Source: Brachycybe producta (taxonomy: Eukaryota; Arthropoda; Diplopoda; Playtdesmida; Andrognathidae). Taken from it: a DNA stretch of 64,000 bases. Below the pieces are notes generated by a model. The model searched no databases, was not told the origin of the DNA, and saw only the letters and a program-made list of their open reading frames with translations. A program made the translations under genes and the position numbers. Positions 1 through 11,839 of the stretch are shown one piece after another. Positions within the stretch are counted from its first letter, which is position 1. Every line of letters starts with the position of its first letter. The stretch spans positions 3,456,001-3,520,000 of the forward strand of contig JAUPFP010000001.1 in the NCBI GenBank assembly GCA_036925085.1, given 5' to 3'.

Positions 1-3000
1 AAGAAAAAACAAAGAAATTCAGAAAAACGTTTTCGATAACTTATTCATTAAATGAAAAACTCGAAACCTCTTTGAGCGAACTGTATTCGGCAAGAGGCAT
101 TATAATTTCGTGTAGATATTTAGCTCGAACACGAATTGATCCCCAATCTTCTCGCATCGGAGGTGTAATGGCAGAAAGATGATACCAATCTTCGGTTTCG
201 TCTCCGTTTGTCAGAGTCGACAGATCGATCGTAACTTCGGCAGCTTTCGAAACAAAAGTTTTTTAGATCAAAATTACTGAGAATTCGTCACAAGACGAAA
301 ACATTTTCATTTTAAGTACCGATTTCAGTATCTTTACATCGTTTTCCCTTATTATAAACTGTTATCGTGAAGTTGCTTACATCTAATGGGATGTCACTAG
401 AAAAAAAGGGGACGTAAGAACATAAAACGATCGTGTTAAGCTGTTGTATAAAAACTATTCAGCGCTTCAGAAGAGCACAAGTTAGAAACTAGGAGGGTAG
501 CTCAATCTGTTAATAGTATTTTCATGTTCATATCTTTTAAAATAAACTTTTTATAGACAAAAGTTGCTACAAATTTATGATTTTGAAATATATCAACATG
601 AAAATACCCTTAAGTGATTGAGCTACCCTTCTAGTTTCTAAAACACTTTAAAGTTTCTCTTAACTTTACTTCTGAAAGACAGAATAATTGGAGTTCGAGA
701 GACTATTACACTTTAAAACATCTTAAAACCTACTTAATGTAATTATTTTATTTTTGAATTTGATTTTTTGTTTGAATTTTTTTTTAAAAAAGCATTTTTA
801 AAAATTTTAAAAATGTAATTTTGATTATTTTTCAACTTTTTTCTTAAAAATTCTTTATTTTGTCCGTGTAAATTTCTCTGATAAAGCGTTCAACTAACTC
901 TAGAAAGAATTCTTCATCCCAAACAGGATCCGGAGCATTTCGAACTCTCGTCCGACAGACTTTAACTTCTCCGAGAGCAACGATACAATACGGATGTGGA
1001 ACAAGTTTCATCGGAATACGATGTGCTTCGAGAATATTCACACGCAAACTACGAAGTTCTTTCAGATCTTTCAAGCTAGGATTCTTGGAAGTCTGTTGTA
1101 CGCAGAATGGACGGAGTGCCTGCATCCACTCCTAAGGTGGGTGAAACACGAGAGAGAGAGAGAAGAAAAAAACTATGTGAAATGTTTTGCACAAAGTGTT
1201 TTTCACTCTAACTTGAGCCATATCTTGTGTGCTGGCACAAAGGTAATACACGGTACTGAGACAAGGTAAAGCCTTTTCAACGAGCTGAAAACAATTTGGT
1301 CTAGAAAAACATATGAAAAACGAAAAAAATCAGGCATTTTATCGCCAATCACGTTCTTAAAAAGACAAACCGTTCAAAGAAACTGTCATGAACAATGTAC
1401 ATTGAAGTATAACCCAAGTCGACTAATCCTTTTGGTTTCGTGCGCTTTAAATACGGAAGAAAATAAACAAATCATGAAAAAATTTACTGATGTGGTTATT
1501 TGACCTAATGCCCTTTGCCCTAAAAGGATGACTGCCCTTAAACTACTTGCCCTAAAGGGACATTTGCCCTAAAACCATTTTCCCGCACCCAAATTTCGTA
1601 AGCTATTGACAATTTATCTTCGTTACTTTAGGATTATCGTAGAATAGAAGATGGTGTTCGGTTCCTATAACTTGAAGAACGAAGAACATGTATTTCCATT
1701 TCTTCGTATGTTCACCTAAATTAACATAAAAGCAATAATGAAGAAAACATCTTCCGAAGTTATGAGTTTACTTAGTAAAGACAAAAATGCTAACTCTTTT
1801 TATGAAGATATCCTTTCATTCGGATTCCTCTCGTCTTTCGACCCACCATTCCAGTTTCTCTACTTTCGCGCAACGTTGCATAAATATCTTCCGATTTCTT
1901 TTGAGCATTACGACTAGTTACAATTCCATCCGTTTCGGAAATACTCTTAAATAAAACATAAAACCCAAAATTTGTTACATGGATTTGAAAGTTTCAAATG
2001 AATTTTTGAACAAGATCTCACAAAAAAGACCAGCAAAATAAACAAAACTTCAAAACTCTGAATACGTCTCAACAAAAATGGTAGTTCTTATTAAAAGGTA
2101 ACTACGAATGCACGAGCCTCCCAGCTCTCTGATGTAGTGTCGCCTACTAAAGCCGAATACAGACTTATTCATTTTCTCGTAACATAACCACCTCTCATTA
2201 CGTGGTTACGTTAAAAAAATGCAGCTATCATGCGCATCGAGCTTTGAATATTTCAGTGTGCCATAATTTTTCAGGCAAAACATACTGTGCCGTGTGAGCA
2301 CAACAAAAAGTAAACGTCAAACAAAAAAAATGCTACCTTTAACTCGACAGTAAACCTGGAAGCCTGCATGTTAAATTAAGAACACGGAAATGATAACAAA
2401 TCAGTTCATTAAAAAAGATCAACTTCAATAGAAAAAAATTTGAGTTACAAAACGTACTTTCATGACTGGAGGGCCGAGAGTATAACCTTCGACAATTTGT
2501 TCGTTCTTGTAACGGCTTATCACAGCTTCGAGTCTTTAAATAATAAAAGTTATCTTTTGAGACTAGTTAACGTACGATATATACAGCACGAGAGAGAGAG
2601 AGAAACGTACGTTTCGAAATATCTACCACCCATCAAGTAACGATTTCCTTTCTTTTCTACTCGGAAGCGCTGAATCGTATTGTGAATATGAAAGAAGAGA
2701 GAATAATCTCCCGGTGAATTATCGCTAGGTCTAACGAGAAAACTTCCGGGTCCAGCTACAAATTGAAATCATTTCAATAAAGAAAAAAACTGTTCTTTAA
2801 AAGATCGGAGTAAGAGGCTTGTGGGTAGAGCAAAATCGATATTGATTGAATACGAGAAATGTCGTATATCGTGAAACGAATTAACTTCTGCCATCTTTCT
2901 GAACCTCGCATGCGTAACAAAGCAAACGCGACATATCCTACTTGCTGCACCCACAAATTTCTTAATTAAGAAATAAAAATCAAAGGAGTCAACCTTTAAC

Positions 3001-6000
3001 GAGCCTATCGACAGCTTCCGCTTTATTCAAACCGCTATGAAACCAAGGATAGATTTCATTCGGATCTATGTTCTCGTCCTTACGTATGAGAAAAAATAAC
3101 AAAACATCGTTAGGGAATGTCGACGAAGATACAAAAAAATTAAAAAGGATCTCACCAAATCCTCAACCAATTCCTGAAAAATTAGTCCGCTTAATCCTGT
3201 GCGATGTTGAGTGACCCAAAGCCAACCGTCTCCCATGTCGTTGTGAACGATAAAGATGTCTCCTTTCTGAAAACTAACGGAATGAAAAAGAGAGAAAAAA
3301 AAGCAATTGATGAGTGACACTTTCTCTAGAAGCGAGATTTCGAAAAAATCTGTACCCGAGTTCATCTGTCTCTGGCATTTTTGTGTACGGAAGAATGGCA
3401 ACAACTCTTCGCTTGTGATTCACAGGCTAAATGAGAAGAAAAACAGAATGAAAACTGTTAATAGTTAAACGGATAACACGAAATATATTTTAGATCTGGT
3501 CCACCTTTCGAAATTCCCTTTCATAAAAATATGTCTGTCCCATTTATTTCATGTTAAAAAGTTTAAAAAGTTTCCAACATTCATCGAAACATGAAACAGT
3601 TTCAGTTCTAACTAGATTTTAAGAACTGTAACTTTTTCATATTACGATGAATTATTGAGGGGCATGTTGGAGTCTCTGAGAGTTTGGCACAAAATCGAAA
3701 AGAGTGGAGAATTAGAACCCGTATTGCGGGAAAAGGTGCAAGAAATGATGATGATGTTTAACTTCTAATATTCAATGTTATTTTATTAGCTGTTATTTTC
3801 AGAAGTTAACATTTTTTTTTAGAATTTAGCTTTCGTGTTAATTTGTATACTATAATATTGTTTATAATTAAATAATTTAATTTAATATTTTAATTTAAGC
3901 ATCAAGACAAAGTATAACTTTAAGCAACTTATTGTTAGAAACAAGATATTTGCTCACAAGTTGTTGTTGGTAAAGTGGTTAAGACACGTGATTATTAAAA
4001 CATTGTGAGAACTCGGCTAGAGGTCGTGAGTTCAAACCCAGACCAAAAATAATAATTGTCATGTTTTATTATGAATAAAAGGCTCCTTAAACTCTTATCA
4101 ATGGTTTCTTCCCGAAGGAGAATGTTGATGAAACTGATAATTTTTCAATATTTTATCTATAAAAAGTTTATTTTGAAAGATATCAAACTGGAAAATACCC
4201 GTGATTCATCTACCGTTCTAGTTTCTTACATATGTTTCAATTTTCTTTTCTTTGGAAACTGAAGGGGTTTCTAGTTTAAAAAATCAGCTCTTCATAAGAG
4301 ACCGGTATGGAAGGGATCAGGAACAGTTTCGGTTCGTTTTTTTTTATAACCTTTTTTCAACGTTTGATCAGTTTAATTTACGTTATTGTGCTATTTGAGC
4401 AGCTTTTTTTATTATTAGAAAGTGAAAGAAACAAGCTGCTTAAATCACGGAGGATACACAAAACGAGGTAAATAAGGTCTTTTATTTTCACCTCGGGAGG
4501 CGGAACAGGATAAAGAAGTCTCTCTCTTTTGAGGAGATCGGACCAACTAGTGTAATAACCGATAAGATCGGCCAATGAATCGAATTGTCTTCCTCCGATG
4601 TAGTAATCGCCACAAAGTGCCGTTATCCTATGGAAATAATACGAGAAAAAAGACAATTATTTCACATTTTTCATAATAATTATGGTTAAAAAAATTGCAT
4701 AAAATGTATAATTTGCATAAAGTTGCAAATATTTCACTTATTTGTGGTCAGAAGAACAATTTGTACGAAGAATTTCTTAAACCAAAATTGTTTTAATATT
4801 ACATTTTTATGTGCGTAAAACGAAACAAATTTAATTTCATATTTTGAGCGGATTTTTTAATTTACATAATTTCTAGTAACAATTTGCATAAATTAATGAA
4901 ATTTTTAAAAAAAAAAAACAATTTGCATAATAATCATTGAACTTTTATTTGCATATTCATTTGTATTTCCATAAAAGTTTTGTCTTTAATAATTATTAGC
5001 CAGAAAAATTCTTTCAATCAAGAGCCGCGTAGCCTCTATGTACGAGCTCTTTCGCCTCATTGCGAACTTTCGACAACTTAAAAACATCACAGACTTAGTT
5101 CTCAAAGTCTAGCAGGTCTCGGGATGAAAGAATGTCCAGAAATTCTTTCGATTAAAAGCCACTTTCGCCTCTACTTCAAAGGCTATGCAAATGTTAACGT
5201 TTAATCAGAGAATTTTACGTCGGTTTCCATGCTCTTAATTCAGTTCACTCTGTTGAGATGGTTTAACACAAAGCAGCAAGGTTTGTTGCTGGGAATTATG
5301 ATTATTCAAGAAAGTGTGACTAAAATTCTCAGTTCGTAGGGCTAGTTTCAGCCTTAGTTTTCAAAGTCTAGCGGCTCTCAGATGAAAGAATATCCTGAAA
5401 TTCATTCGATTAGAAGCTACTTAGCCTCTATGCAGGCGATTTTACAGCTTTATCGCTTTATTTCGTGCCTTCGACAGCAACCTCTTCAAGAACTCTTGAC
5501 GGTTTATCGTCAAGGCTAGCAGTTCCTACTCGAAAAAAATGTCTGAACCACAAGATAGAATCACGAAGAAAGAGAGAGAAGAAAGAGAGACCTAAAGTGG
5601 TTAACTCCAGTTACTCCTAGAAAAGAGAGTACGTAGGAACCGGGCCGCCGATCACTTTCTCGTACGATGTAACTACCTGGTTTACAAGCTGCTTTAAGCC
5701 TCTGTTCAGCTTTAAAGCGATCCAAACGACCGTGATACCACCTGAACAAAAACAAAAACATCATCAGTTATAATTTCATTCATTCATTTTTTAATCTTCA
5801 TTCATATTTCAAAAAATATAAACAGCTGATTTTGTAAGATTACGAAATCTCTTTTGAGAGAGCGAAAAAAAAAACGGCCTTGAGATGAAAAGAAATCGTT
5901 TTTTTTTTCATTTCGTTTAAATACAAAACCACACAAACGATAAGATATATAATATGAATGATATAATTGTTAGAAAACAGAAGGATAAATAAAAACAGAA

Positions 6001-6306
6001 CAGATTTTCAGCAGGAGCCGTCAAAGAGACGTTGACAGCGGTGGTGGTGGTGGTGGTGGCGGCGGCTGTTGCCGTTGATTCTTCAGCTAAAAAATCATCT
6101 CCTCCCGTTAAACCACCTCCTCCTCCGATGGTAAAAGGATCGAATTCATCGGCCATCAATGGATCGGGAAGATCTTCGGTTATATTCGGTGATGCCTGAT
6201 GAGTGTTTCTTCCTCCTCCGCCGCCGCCGCCTCCACCTCGCCAACGACCGAAGAAGAACGACGATGAAGAATTGTCAACATCACGACTGAAATTCTGGTC
6301 GGCCAT
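1..6306 (-). CDS. RASA1: RASA1 / p120 Ras GTPase-activating protein, 5' portion (gene runs off the left edge)
   Basis: Ras GTPase-activating protein that docks on phosphotyrosine receptors and switches off Ras at the membrane. Exons phased by hand (minus, 5' to 3'): 6306-about 6002, 5741-5592, 4627-4492, 3426-3356, 3273-3156, 3078-2994, 2755-2611, 2533-2458, 1945-1795, 1715-1627, 1444-1371, 1300-1213, 1131-899, 396-320, 243-68; all junctions after the first are GT-AG with consistent phase. Domain order is that of the family: Gly-rich and acidic N-terminus, SH2 (WYHGRLDRF, then YIVRESDRRPGSYVLSF with the FLVRES-type arginine), SH3 (ILPYTKMPETDEL, DGWLWV), second SH2 (PWFHSGLNKAEA, FLVRPSDNSPGDYSLF), PH, C2 (NPVW-like DPVWDEEF), then the linker IIMPLAEYSSLKE that precedes the GAP domain. 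The GAP domain is beyond base 1. The first exon's 3' end is uncertain: the only donor fitting the phase is a weak GTTCTG at 6001-5996. I prefer ATG 6306 (MADQNF, A at -3) over ATG 6363, which lies in a transposon end. Confidence 0.93.
485..655. repeat. Palindromic dispersed repeat (family B), RASA1 intron
   Basis: An inverted repeat with arms GAAACTAGGAGGGTAGCTCA (left) and its complement GAGCTACCCTTCTAGTTTC (right), around a core of the type GATATCTTTTAAAATAAACTTTTTAT. This core and arm recur many times in the window (for example 14955, 15882, 34138, 40027, 45238, 47760 and the array at 42590-44340). No coding capacity; a MITE-type element by structure. Confidence 0.6.
3655..3770 (+). mobile_element. 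3' end remnant of a non-LTR (LINE-type) retrotransposon
   Basis: A short translated stretch (ESLAQNRKEWRIRTRI) followed by an ATGATGATG tail. It matches the tail end of the remnant on the minus strand at 32815-33055 (GSLAQNLKEWETRTSKGD, then ATGATGATGA), and the pattern is typical of the C-terminus and 3' terminus of RTE/Jockey-like LINEs. Only about 115 bp survive; lies in the RASA1 intron between the exons at 4492-4627 and 3356-3426. Confidence 0.5.
3958..4062 (+). repeat. tRNA-derived sequence (SINE or tRNA pseudogene)
   Basis: Contains an A-box-like TGGTAAAGTGGTTAAGAC and, about 50 bp downstream, a B-box-like GTGAGTTCAAACCC. Spacing and motifs are those of an internal RNA polymerase III promoter of Leu/Ser-type tRNA descent. 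The stems cannot be closed into a functional cloverleaf and there is no clear acceptor stem, so this is a degenerate tRNA-like element, not a working tRNA. Confidence 0.5.
4690..5540. repeat. Degenerate tandem repeats inside the RASA1 intron after the first SH2 exon
   Basis: 4690-4980 repeats AATTTGCATAA several times at irregular spacing. 4995-5540 holds three diverged copies of a unit of about 150-200 bp, marked by GAAATTCTTTCGATTAAAAGC-type and CTCAAAGTCTAGCAGGTCTC-type blocks (around 5010, 5140 and 5370). No coding potential seen. Confidence 0.55.
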
Positions 6307-6337
6307 TCTTTCGCCTCTCACACTCTCTCTCTCGCTC

Positions 6338-6526
6338 TTATAACAAGCAGTTGTGTCCAGCATTGGAATTTTGTTTGCTCCGCCCTTTTATGACGTCAGA
6401 CCAAGTAACAGACCAATTATAAATTGTAAAGGGCGGAGTATGTGACATCAGACCAAGTAACAAACCAATTACAAATTGATGACGCTCATAAAAAGGCGGA
6501 GAAACATAAATTTTAATGCTGTGCCC
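6338..6526. mobile_element. Palindromic hAT-like MITE (family A), copy 1, in the RASA1 5' region
   Basis: The ends are inverted copies (about 6338-6371 and 6493-6526: GCAGTTGTGTCCAGCATT-like, and its complement). The interior holds two GC-box-like CCGCCCTTTTATGA stretches in opposite orientations, a perfect CRE palindrome TGACGTCA at 6391-6398, and two CCAATTA boxes. It ends about 30 bp upstream of the preferred RASA1 ATG, so it is probably in the promoter or 5' UTR. Assigned to the family by similarity to the copies at 7305, 11840, 44713, 50067 and 55816. hAT-like is inferred from the 8-bp target duplication of copy 2. Confidence 0.75.
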
Positions 6527-7300
6527 ACTTGACTGTCTCTCTTATTAGAATTAGAGATATACATAACATAGATGTAGCTCAACGGAGAATTCTATTTATA
6601 GATCATTTTCTGTGCTATAGCTGAGTGTCAACAATAGATGGCGCTACAATTACTTAGTGCTTATTGTACTCTATTAAGAGAGTGCAATATTAGTGCTAAT
6701 TAATTTACTATATTACTCTAAACTAGATGATACACGGAAATTTTCTTTTAGCTTTGTGTTTATAGATGTGTTTTATAGTATATTATGAAATTTCATTCAT
6801 TTTTACTGCACTGTTTAGTTTTTAGAAAATATTTTGTGTTTTGATCTTATCACGTTAAGTGAATGGTTATATAGGTTTAGCAGCTAGACTTTTAATTTAC
6901 TATTTAAAAACTAGAAAGTACACGGAAATTTTCTATTAGAATTATGTTTATAGATGTGTTTCTAGTTTCTTAAAAAAATTTTATTCGCTTTTATTGACCT
7001 GTTTAGTTTTTAGAAAATATTTTGTGTTTTCCTTTTATAACGTTAATGAGGAGGTTGAGGAGCTTCATTTTAATTTATTTAAAAACTAGAAGGTAGACGA
7101 GAATTTCGTTTTAAGTTTAGGTTTATATATCTGTTTTCTAGTTTCATATAAAATTTCATTCATTTTTACATAGCTGTTTAATTTTTAGAAAATATTTCGT
7201 GTTTTGATTCCCTTACAATGAGGCAGGTATACATGTAGGTCTAGGTAAATAATAAGGCCGTTCGCCAGAGGGCGTACTAAAAATGATTTAATAGTATATT
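6527..7300. repeat. Intergenic spacer with three tandem copies of a ~180-bp unit
   Basis: Blocks starting near 6719, 6908 and 7084 share AACTAGA, then CACGGAAATTTTCT and TTTATAGATGTGTTT, then TTTAGAAAATATTTTGTGTTTT. Between RASA1 and LPP; no ORF or RNA gene recognised. The rest (6527-6715) holds nothing I can name. Confidence 0.55.
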
Positions 7301-7304
7301 TTTA

Positions 7305-7477
7305 ACAGGCAAGTGTGCTCAGCAGAATACAGTCGTTTGTCCCGCCCTTTTACGAGCGTCATACCAAATATCAACCAATTAAAAATTGAAAAGGGTTGAG
7401 AATGGGACGTCAGGCCAAATAACAAACCAATTAGAAGTTACCGTTCTGACTGTATTTTGCTGAGTACGCTTGCCTGT
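7305..7477. mobile_element. Palindromic hAT-like MITE (family A), copy 2, upstream of LPP
   Basis: Ends ACAGGCAAGTGTGCTCAGCA and its near-perfect complement at the right end. Flanked by TATTTTTA (7297-7304) and TATTTTCA (7478-7485): an 8-bp target-site duplication with one mismatch, the size made by hAT transposases. Interior carries GC-box-like CCCGCCCTTTTA, CCAATTA boxes and a partial CRE (GACGTCA). Ends about 120 bp before the LPP ATG. Confidence 0.8.
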
Positions 7478-7596
7478 TATTTTCATGAGAAGTTTCATGC
7501 CAGCCGGCAGAAAGCAATTTAATTCTCTAGTAAAATCAGCAAAAGTTAACTAGGAATTTTAAGTTATTACTGAAGAAACTGAAATTAAGGCATGAA

Positions 7597-10097
7597 ATGG
7601 AATCTTCAATCTCAAATGAAGAAATGGTTACTCGAAACGATAAAGAAATAGGATGGAAACTAGTTGTAGATGTGGTTGTTTGTCTAGTTGGTAAGAGCGG
7701 CTGGCGGCTGATTGGCTTAGCGGCTGGCCGGCGGGCAGTGGCCCATATGTGCCCATTCAGTGTCCAATTGAACAATTGCAAAACTGAGGAAGCGTCGATT
7801 GGAACAAACGCCAAGCTGAATAAGCGTCAAATTGAACAAACGTCAAATTTCAATAAATGCCACAAATTTGGCGGTTTTTTCAATTTGGCGCGTTTTTAGC
7901 GCCAACCCTATATTTGTTGCCGTTATCATTATTTTTTGCAACTTTTTTTCTTTTTAGTTGGAATTCCGATTTTAATATTCAAGTTGACCGTGACTCCGTA
8001 TCGTCAAGGTTACTTCTGCGACGACGACAGCATTCGGCTCAATTTCTTGAACTCGACAGTCACTTCGACGATGCTCTACAGCACCGGAATACTGTTACCA
8101 GGCATAACGGTCTGTTAGATCAACGAGTGTCTTTTTAAGCATTGGCCTCCCCCCCCCCCCACCCTGTGAGGCCTTTTTCTCATTTGTTTTTGTCTTTTTC
8201 AGTTTATCGTCGTCGAATACATTCGCTTTCGAAAAGGAGAATTGGAGTCCATAGATCGTAACTTCACTCTGTTCGGCTACAATGTTCACATCCTGTTGGT
8301 GACCGTCCTTCGTACTCTTGTCTTCTTCGCATTTGCCTGCGCTTGTTCTCAGTTGCTGACCAATGTGGGCAAATACACGATCGGACGATTACGTCCTCAC
8401 TTCTTGGACGTGTGTCGATCCAACTATACTTGCGGCACGTTAGGCGAACTCGATCCACACGTCTACATTCTGAATTATGATTGCACTGGAGACGCCAGTA
8501 GGGTCAGAGAGGCTAGGTGACGTCATTAAATATGAGCATTGTTATAGAATTTGTTGTTCTTTCTTATATTTTGTTATATTTTTATAAAATATATTCAGGC
8601 TTTCTTTTCCGTCGGGACATGCCTCTTTTTCGGCCGTAACTATGGTCTATCTCGCTGTGAGTTTTTTTTTTCTTCTTAAGGTGGCTAAATAGATATTTTT
8701 TGTTTTTGTCCTCCGCCAGATGGCGGGTCCTGCGTTGCTATCATGTTTTATAGAAAGTCTCTTCCTTCAACCAGCGGTTTTAAGAAAATTTATATTTTGC
8801 AGCAGAAACATTATGAGAAACATTCAAAGTGTTTTAAAAACTAGAATAGTTGGTGATAATGTTAAAAGTTTTTTCAATGATGATATCTTTCAAAATAAAC
8901 TTTTTATGAGAAATTATGACAAGTTTGAAAAAAAAAGGCCGAAAATAGTTTTTCTTGAAAAACACCTGAAAAAAGCGGGTCATTTCAAATTGCTTACAAA
9001 GTCTTTAATAACTAGAAGGGTAGCTCTGTCACTTAAGAAATATTTTCATGTTGATATATCTTTCAAAATAAGCTTTTTTTTAATGCAAGTTTAAATAAAA
9101 ATTGACCAAACTTTAAGGTGGTTTTTGGTAGTTGAATTCCTCCTCTCGGAGTTCTGAGAAAATTTAGGATTTAAACTTTTTTCAGGTGAAAAAGTATAAA
9201 AAGTTCAACGTGTTTCCGAAACTAGAATAGTTGGTGATAGTTTTTTTAAGGATGATATCTTTCAAAATAAACGTTTTATGACAGTTTGAAAAAAAGGCAG
9301 AATATAGTTTTTCACGAAATTTCAATAGAAAAAAAAACCAAAAAACGGGTCATTTTTCAAACTGAACAATAGAATTGTTCATTTTTTAAGACATTGCTGT
9401 GAAAAAAACTTTAATCTTTTACCATTCTAGTTTTGAAAAAAACGTTCGCTTTATGTTTTTGCGTCCAAATGTTTACAAAAACGTCTTATGAAGTTTAGCA
9501 TTAGCAACTGCAGTGGCGCCATCCTGTGGGACAAAAAAGAAAAAGTATCTATTCAGCCAACTTAATTCAATACAAAATACAGTGCGAACCGTTTAACACG
9601 AAATGGAAGGAACCAAAATATCTATTCCTCATTTAAAAGTAAGAATTTTTATTTTGGTCTGGACCGAACAATAATTTACGTTTCCCGTTATCTAATTTTT
9701 TGTGTTAAACAGTTTTCTCAGCGCATTCATTACATATGATTTTGTTGTTGTTGTTGTTGTTATTTTTAAGCTATTTGTTCATTTTCGATTGAATTATCGA
9801 GAAAGTCCACTCGTGAAGCATCTCTTCCAGTTTTTCTGCCTTCTACTCACCTTTTACACGGGTCTGTCACGTGTCTCGGATCATAAACACCATTGGAGCG
9901 ACGTTTTGGCCGGATTTGCACTCGGAACGACCGTGGCTGTCATCGTTGTTAGTATCCATTTGGTCTTTTACGATCGGAATACTAGAAGTGCGAAATGGCC
10001 GCCTCTAGCGCTTGCCGTTTCCGATCGTCTTTTCCGCTTTCAAAATGTTATCTTTCGCATTATTACCAATATTAATGGCAAAAGGCACAAAAAATGA
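7597..10097 (+). CDS. Phospholipid phosphatase (LPP / wunen / PAP2 family)
   Basis: Integral membrane lipid phosphatase that dephosphorylates phosphatidate, lysophosphatidate and related lipid phosphates. Five exons, 314 aa: 7597-7690, 7958-8109, 8203-8516, 8599-8656, 9771-10097; all GT-AG and the frame is continuous, the right length for the family. Hydrophobic segments flank the three catalytic motifs: C1 KYTIGRLRP (about residues 138-146), C2 PSGH (about 191-194, alone on the tiny exon 4) and C3 SRVSDHKHHWSD (about 240-251), which supply the nucleophilic and acid/base histidines. Exon 1 (MESSISNEEM...) was chosen because its donor leaves one base that completes the first codon of exon 2 and yields a continuous first membrane helix. 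Orthology among LPP1-3/wunen cannot be resolved, so no symbol is given. A family A MITE sits just upstream and a large palindromic element lies in the last intron. Confidence 0.93.
8146..8162 (+). repeat. Poly-C tract in LPP intron 2
   Basis: A run of about 13 C residues in an otherwise AT-rich intron. A similar run lies just after the LPP stop (10111-10130). Confidence 0.8.
8678..9567. mobile_element. Large palindromic DNA element (family C), copy 1, LPP intron 4
   Basis: Ends are inverted: CTTAAGGTGGCTAAATAGAT at 8678 and, at the right, ATCTATTCAGCCAACTTAA, each adjoining a TTTTTGTCC...CCAGATGGCG-type block and its complement. The interior contains several family B-like cores (ACTAGAATAGTTGGTGATAA, GATATCTTTCAAAATAAAC). 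Long open stretches inside are low-complexity and I do not regard them as coding. Related copies at 28017-28866 and 48337-49163. Confidence 0.65.
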
Positions 10098-10850
10098 ATT
10101 TATCATTTGTGACCCCCCCCCCCCCCCCCCTTCCTCTCCCCCAATACATATATATACGAACAGCGGCAAAACTTAATTTAATATTTAAAATTGTAAATAC
10201 GATATTTATTATTCTACTAACTAACGAACTTAAATACTAGAAAAAAATAAGTTGTTTCACATTTATTTTCTTTTTTTTTTTCATTTTTTGTTTTTTTGTT
10301 TCTCGTCTCAGTGTTTTGCTGTGTCTGATTTATATGTGCCAAATGGACGCCATAAAAAGGATTCAACGGCTTTACCCTTAACTGCACGCGCTGAAATGTG
10401 AGCCACGTTTTTCGGTACCGTCCCTCCGCAGTTTCGTATTCATACATAAATATAAACATCCGCAAAAAGGGATGATTTACTGCATTTTACGATGATCCTT
10501 TTTTTATTATATATGTTTCATCTTTTTATATAAGATTTTGATCTACTTTTTTTTTGTCTTCGTCAAAAATCATTAAGGGTTTATTTTATACTATTTTTGA
10601 TTAATTTTAAGTTATGTTAAATAGTACAAAGAACAAATATTAGGTGGTAAGTTGCGTGTCGAGAAATACAACAGCACCGTGCTTTTATTTTTTTCACTCA
10701 TTTTTGTTAGCGTTATAAATAGTATAAAATGAACGTTTTCTGTTCGTCCCAGAATAAACTTTTTTTTTTTGTAATGAATTCGTGGAATCTTTTTGATTGT
10801 CACTATTTGCAAACTTTTAAGGTTATAAGCCTCCTCATCATACTGCTTTG
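10098..10850. other. LPP 3' flank
   Basis: Starts with a poly-C run of about 20 (10111-10130), then AT-rich sequence that probably includes the LPP 3' UTR. No further gene seen on either strand. Confidence 0.5.
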
Positions 10851-10855
10851 CATCA

Positions 10856-10964
10856 AAGGTCAACTTGCGTGCAATTATGGTCACAGTGAAGTTTTCAAGA
10901 CAGGAAATGAAGACATTCCTGTCTTGAAAACTTCACCGTGACCATAATTGCACGCAAGTTCGCA
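10856..10964. repeat. Near-perfect long inverted repeat
   Basis: Left arm about 10859-10905 (TCAACTTGCGTGCAATTATG, then GTCACAGTGAAGTTTTCAAG, then ACAGGAA) is repeated inverted at about 10917-10963, with a loop of about a dozen bases and only a couple of mismatches. Transcribed, it would make a ~47-bp hairpin. Two diverged copies of an adjacent block (CTTCGAAAATTCATTGCATG at about 10973 and 11164) follow. Confidence 0.75.
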
Positions 10965-11329
10965 ATGCAACTTCGAAAATTCATTGCATGTGAACCGGAA
11001 CAGTGGTGATGGAAATTTTAGGTATAATATATTTCTAGTGAGGTCTGCAAGACAAGAATGTCTTCCTTTCCTGTGTGTGCAATGCGCTCCTCAAAAGTTA
11101 GACCAATTCAGAGTGGGCTTATTTGAGGTGTTTCTATATAGATGCACGTACATGACATTGTAACTTCGAAAATTCATTGCATGTGAACTTGAAGAGTGAC
11201 AATGGAAATATTGAGTGCAATACATCCCCAGTGAAATCTTCAAGGCACTAACGTTTTTATTTCTAGTGAACGATTCCCGATTCAAATGTTACCCTAATGC
11301 AAATACTAATGTGTCTTATCTGCCTCATC

Positions 11330-11565
11330 ATTAGAAGAAGCTTTGTGACGTCAGAGGGGTTGACATAAAATTTAGGATTGTGTCATTTTATGATTAATCT
11401 GATAGAAAAATGAATGATAGCAAATGTTCGCATCATTTTAACCAAACAGGATTTTGCATTATTTTGTTATTACCCCATTTTCATCTGACAAAATGACACA
11501 AGGCTAAATATTTTTACAAACCCCTCGGACGTCACAAGCTTATTACGATAAGGAAGGTATAGATT
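11330..11565. mobile_element. Palindromic MITE-like element between LPP and Beclin-1
   Basis: Arms AAGCTTTGTGACGTCAGAGG (about 11338) and CCCTCGGACGTCACAAGCTT (about 11522) are inverted, each followed inward by a GTGTCATTTT / AAAATGACAC pair. A related half is present near 54080-54235. No ORF. Confidence 0.55.
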
Positions 11566-11839
11566 TAAAATTTGTGCTTAGAACAAGGGGACCGATATTG
11601 AAGAAAATCTTGTACGAGATTCACTAAGATTCACTGAGATTCCCAGCAAATCGTGTATTATGGGAGGTCATTTTACTTTTTATCCGCGTTTTACTGAATA
11701 TCAAAAATAGAATTTAAAATTGAGTCATTTGACAATTCAGTAAAACTCGAATAAAATGTTAAAATATTGTCTTTCGATAGCGTACGAGATTTACCCCCAA
11801 CGTCCGCCCCCCCCTTGGTTTAACCTATAGTAACGTTCA

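Noticed and set aside
3958-4062. Functional tRNA gene
   Set aside because: A and B boxes are present but the cloverleaf stems do not pair, so it is kept only as a tRNA-derived repeat.
8720-9094. 124-codon plus-strand frame in LPP intron 4
   Set aside because: Lies in the arm of a palindromic element; Lys/Phe/Ile-rich translation of an AT-rich repeat.
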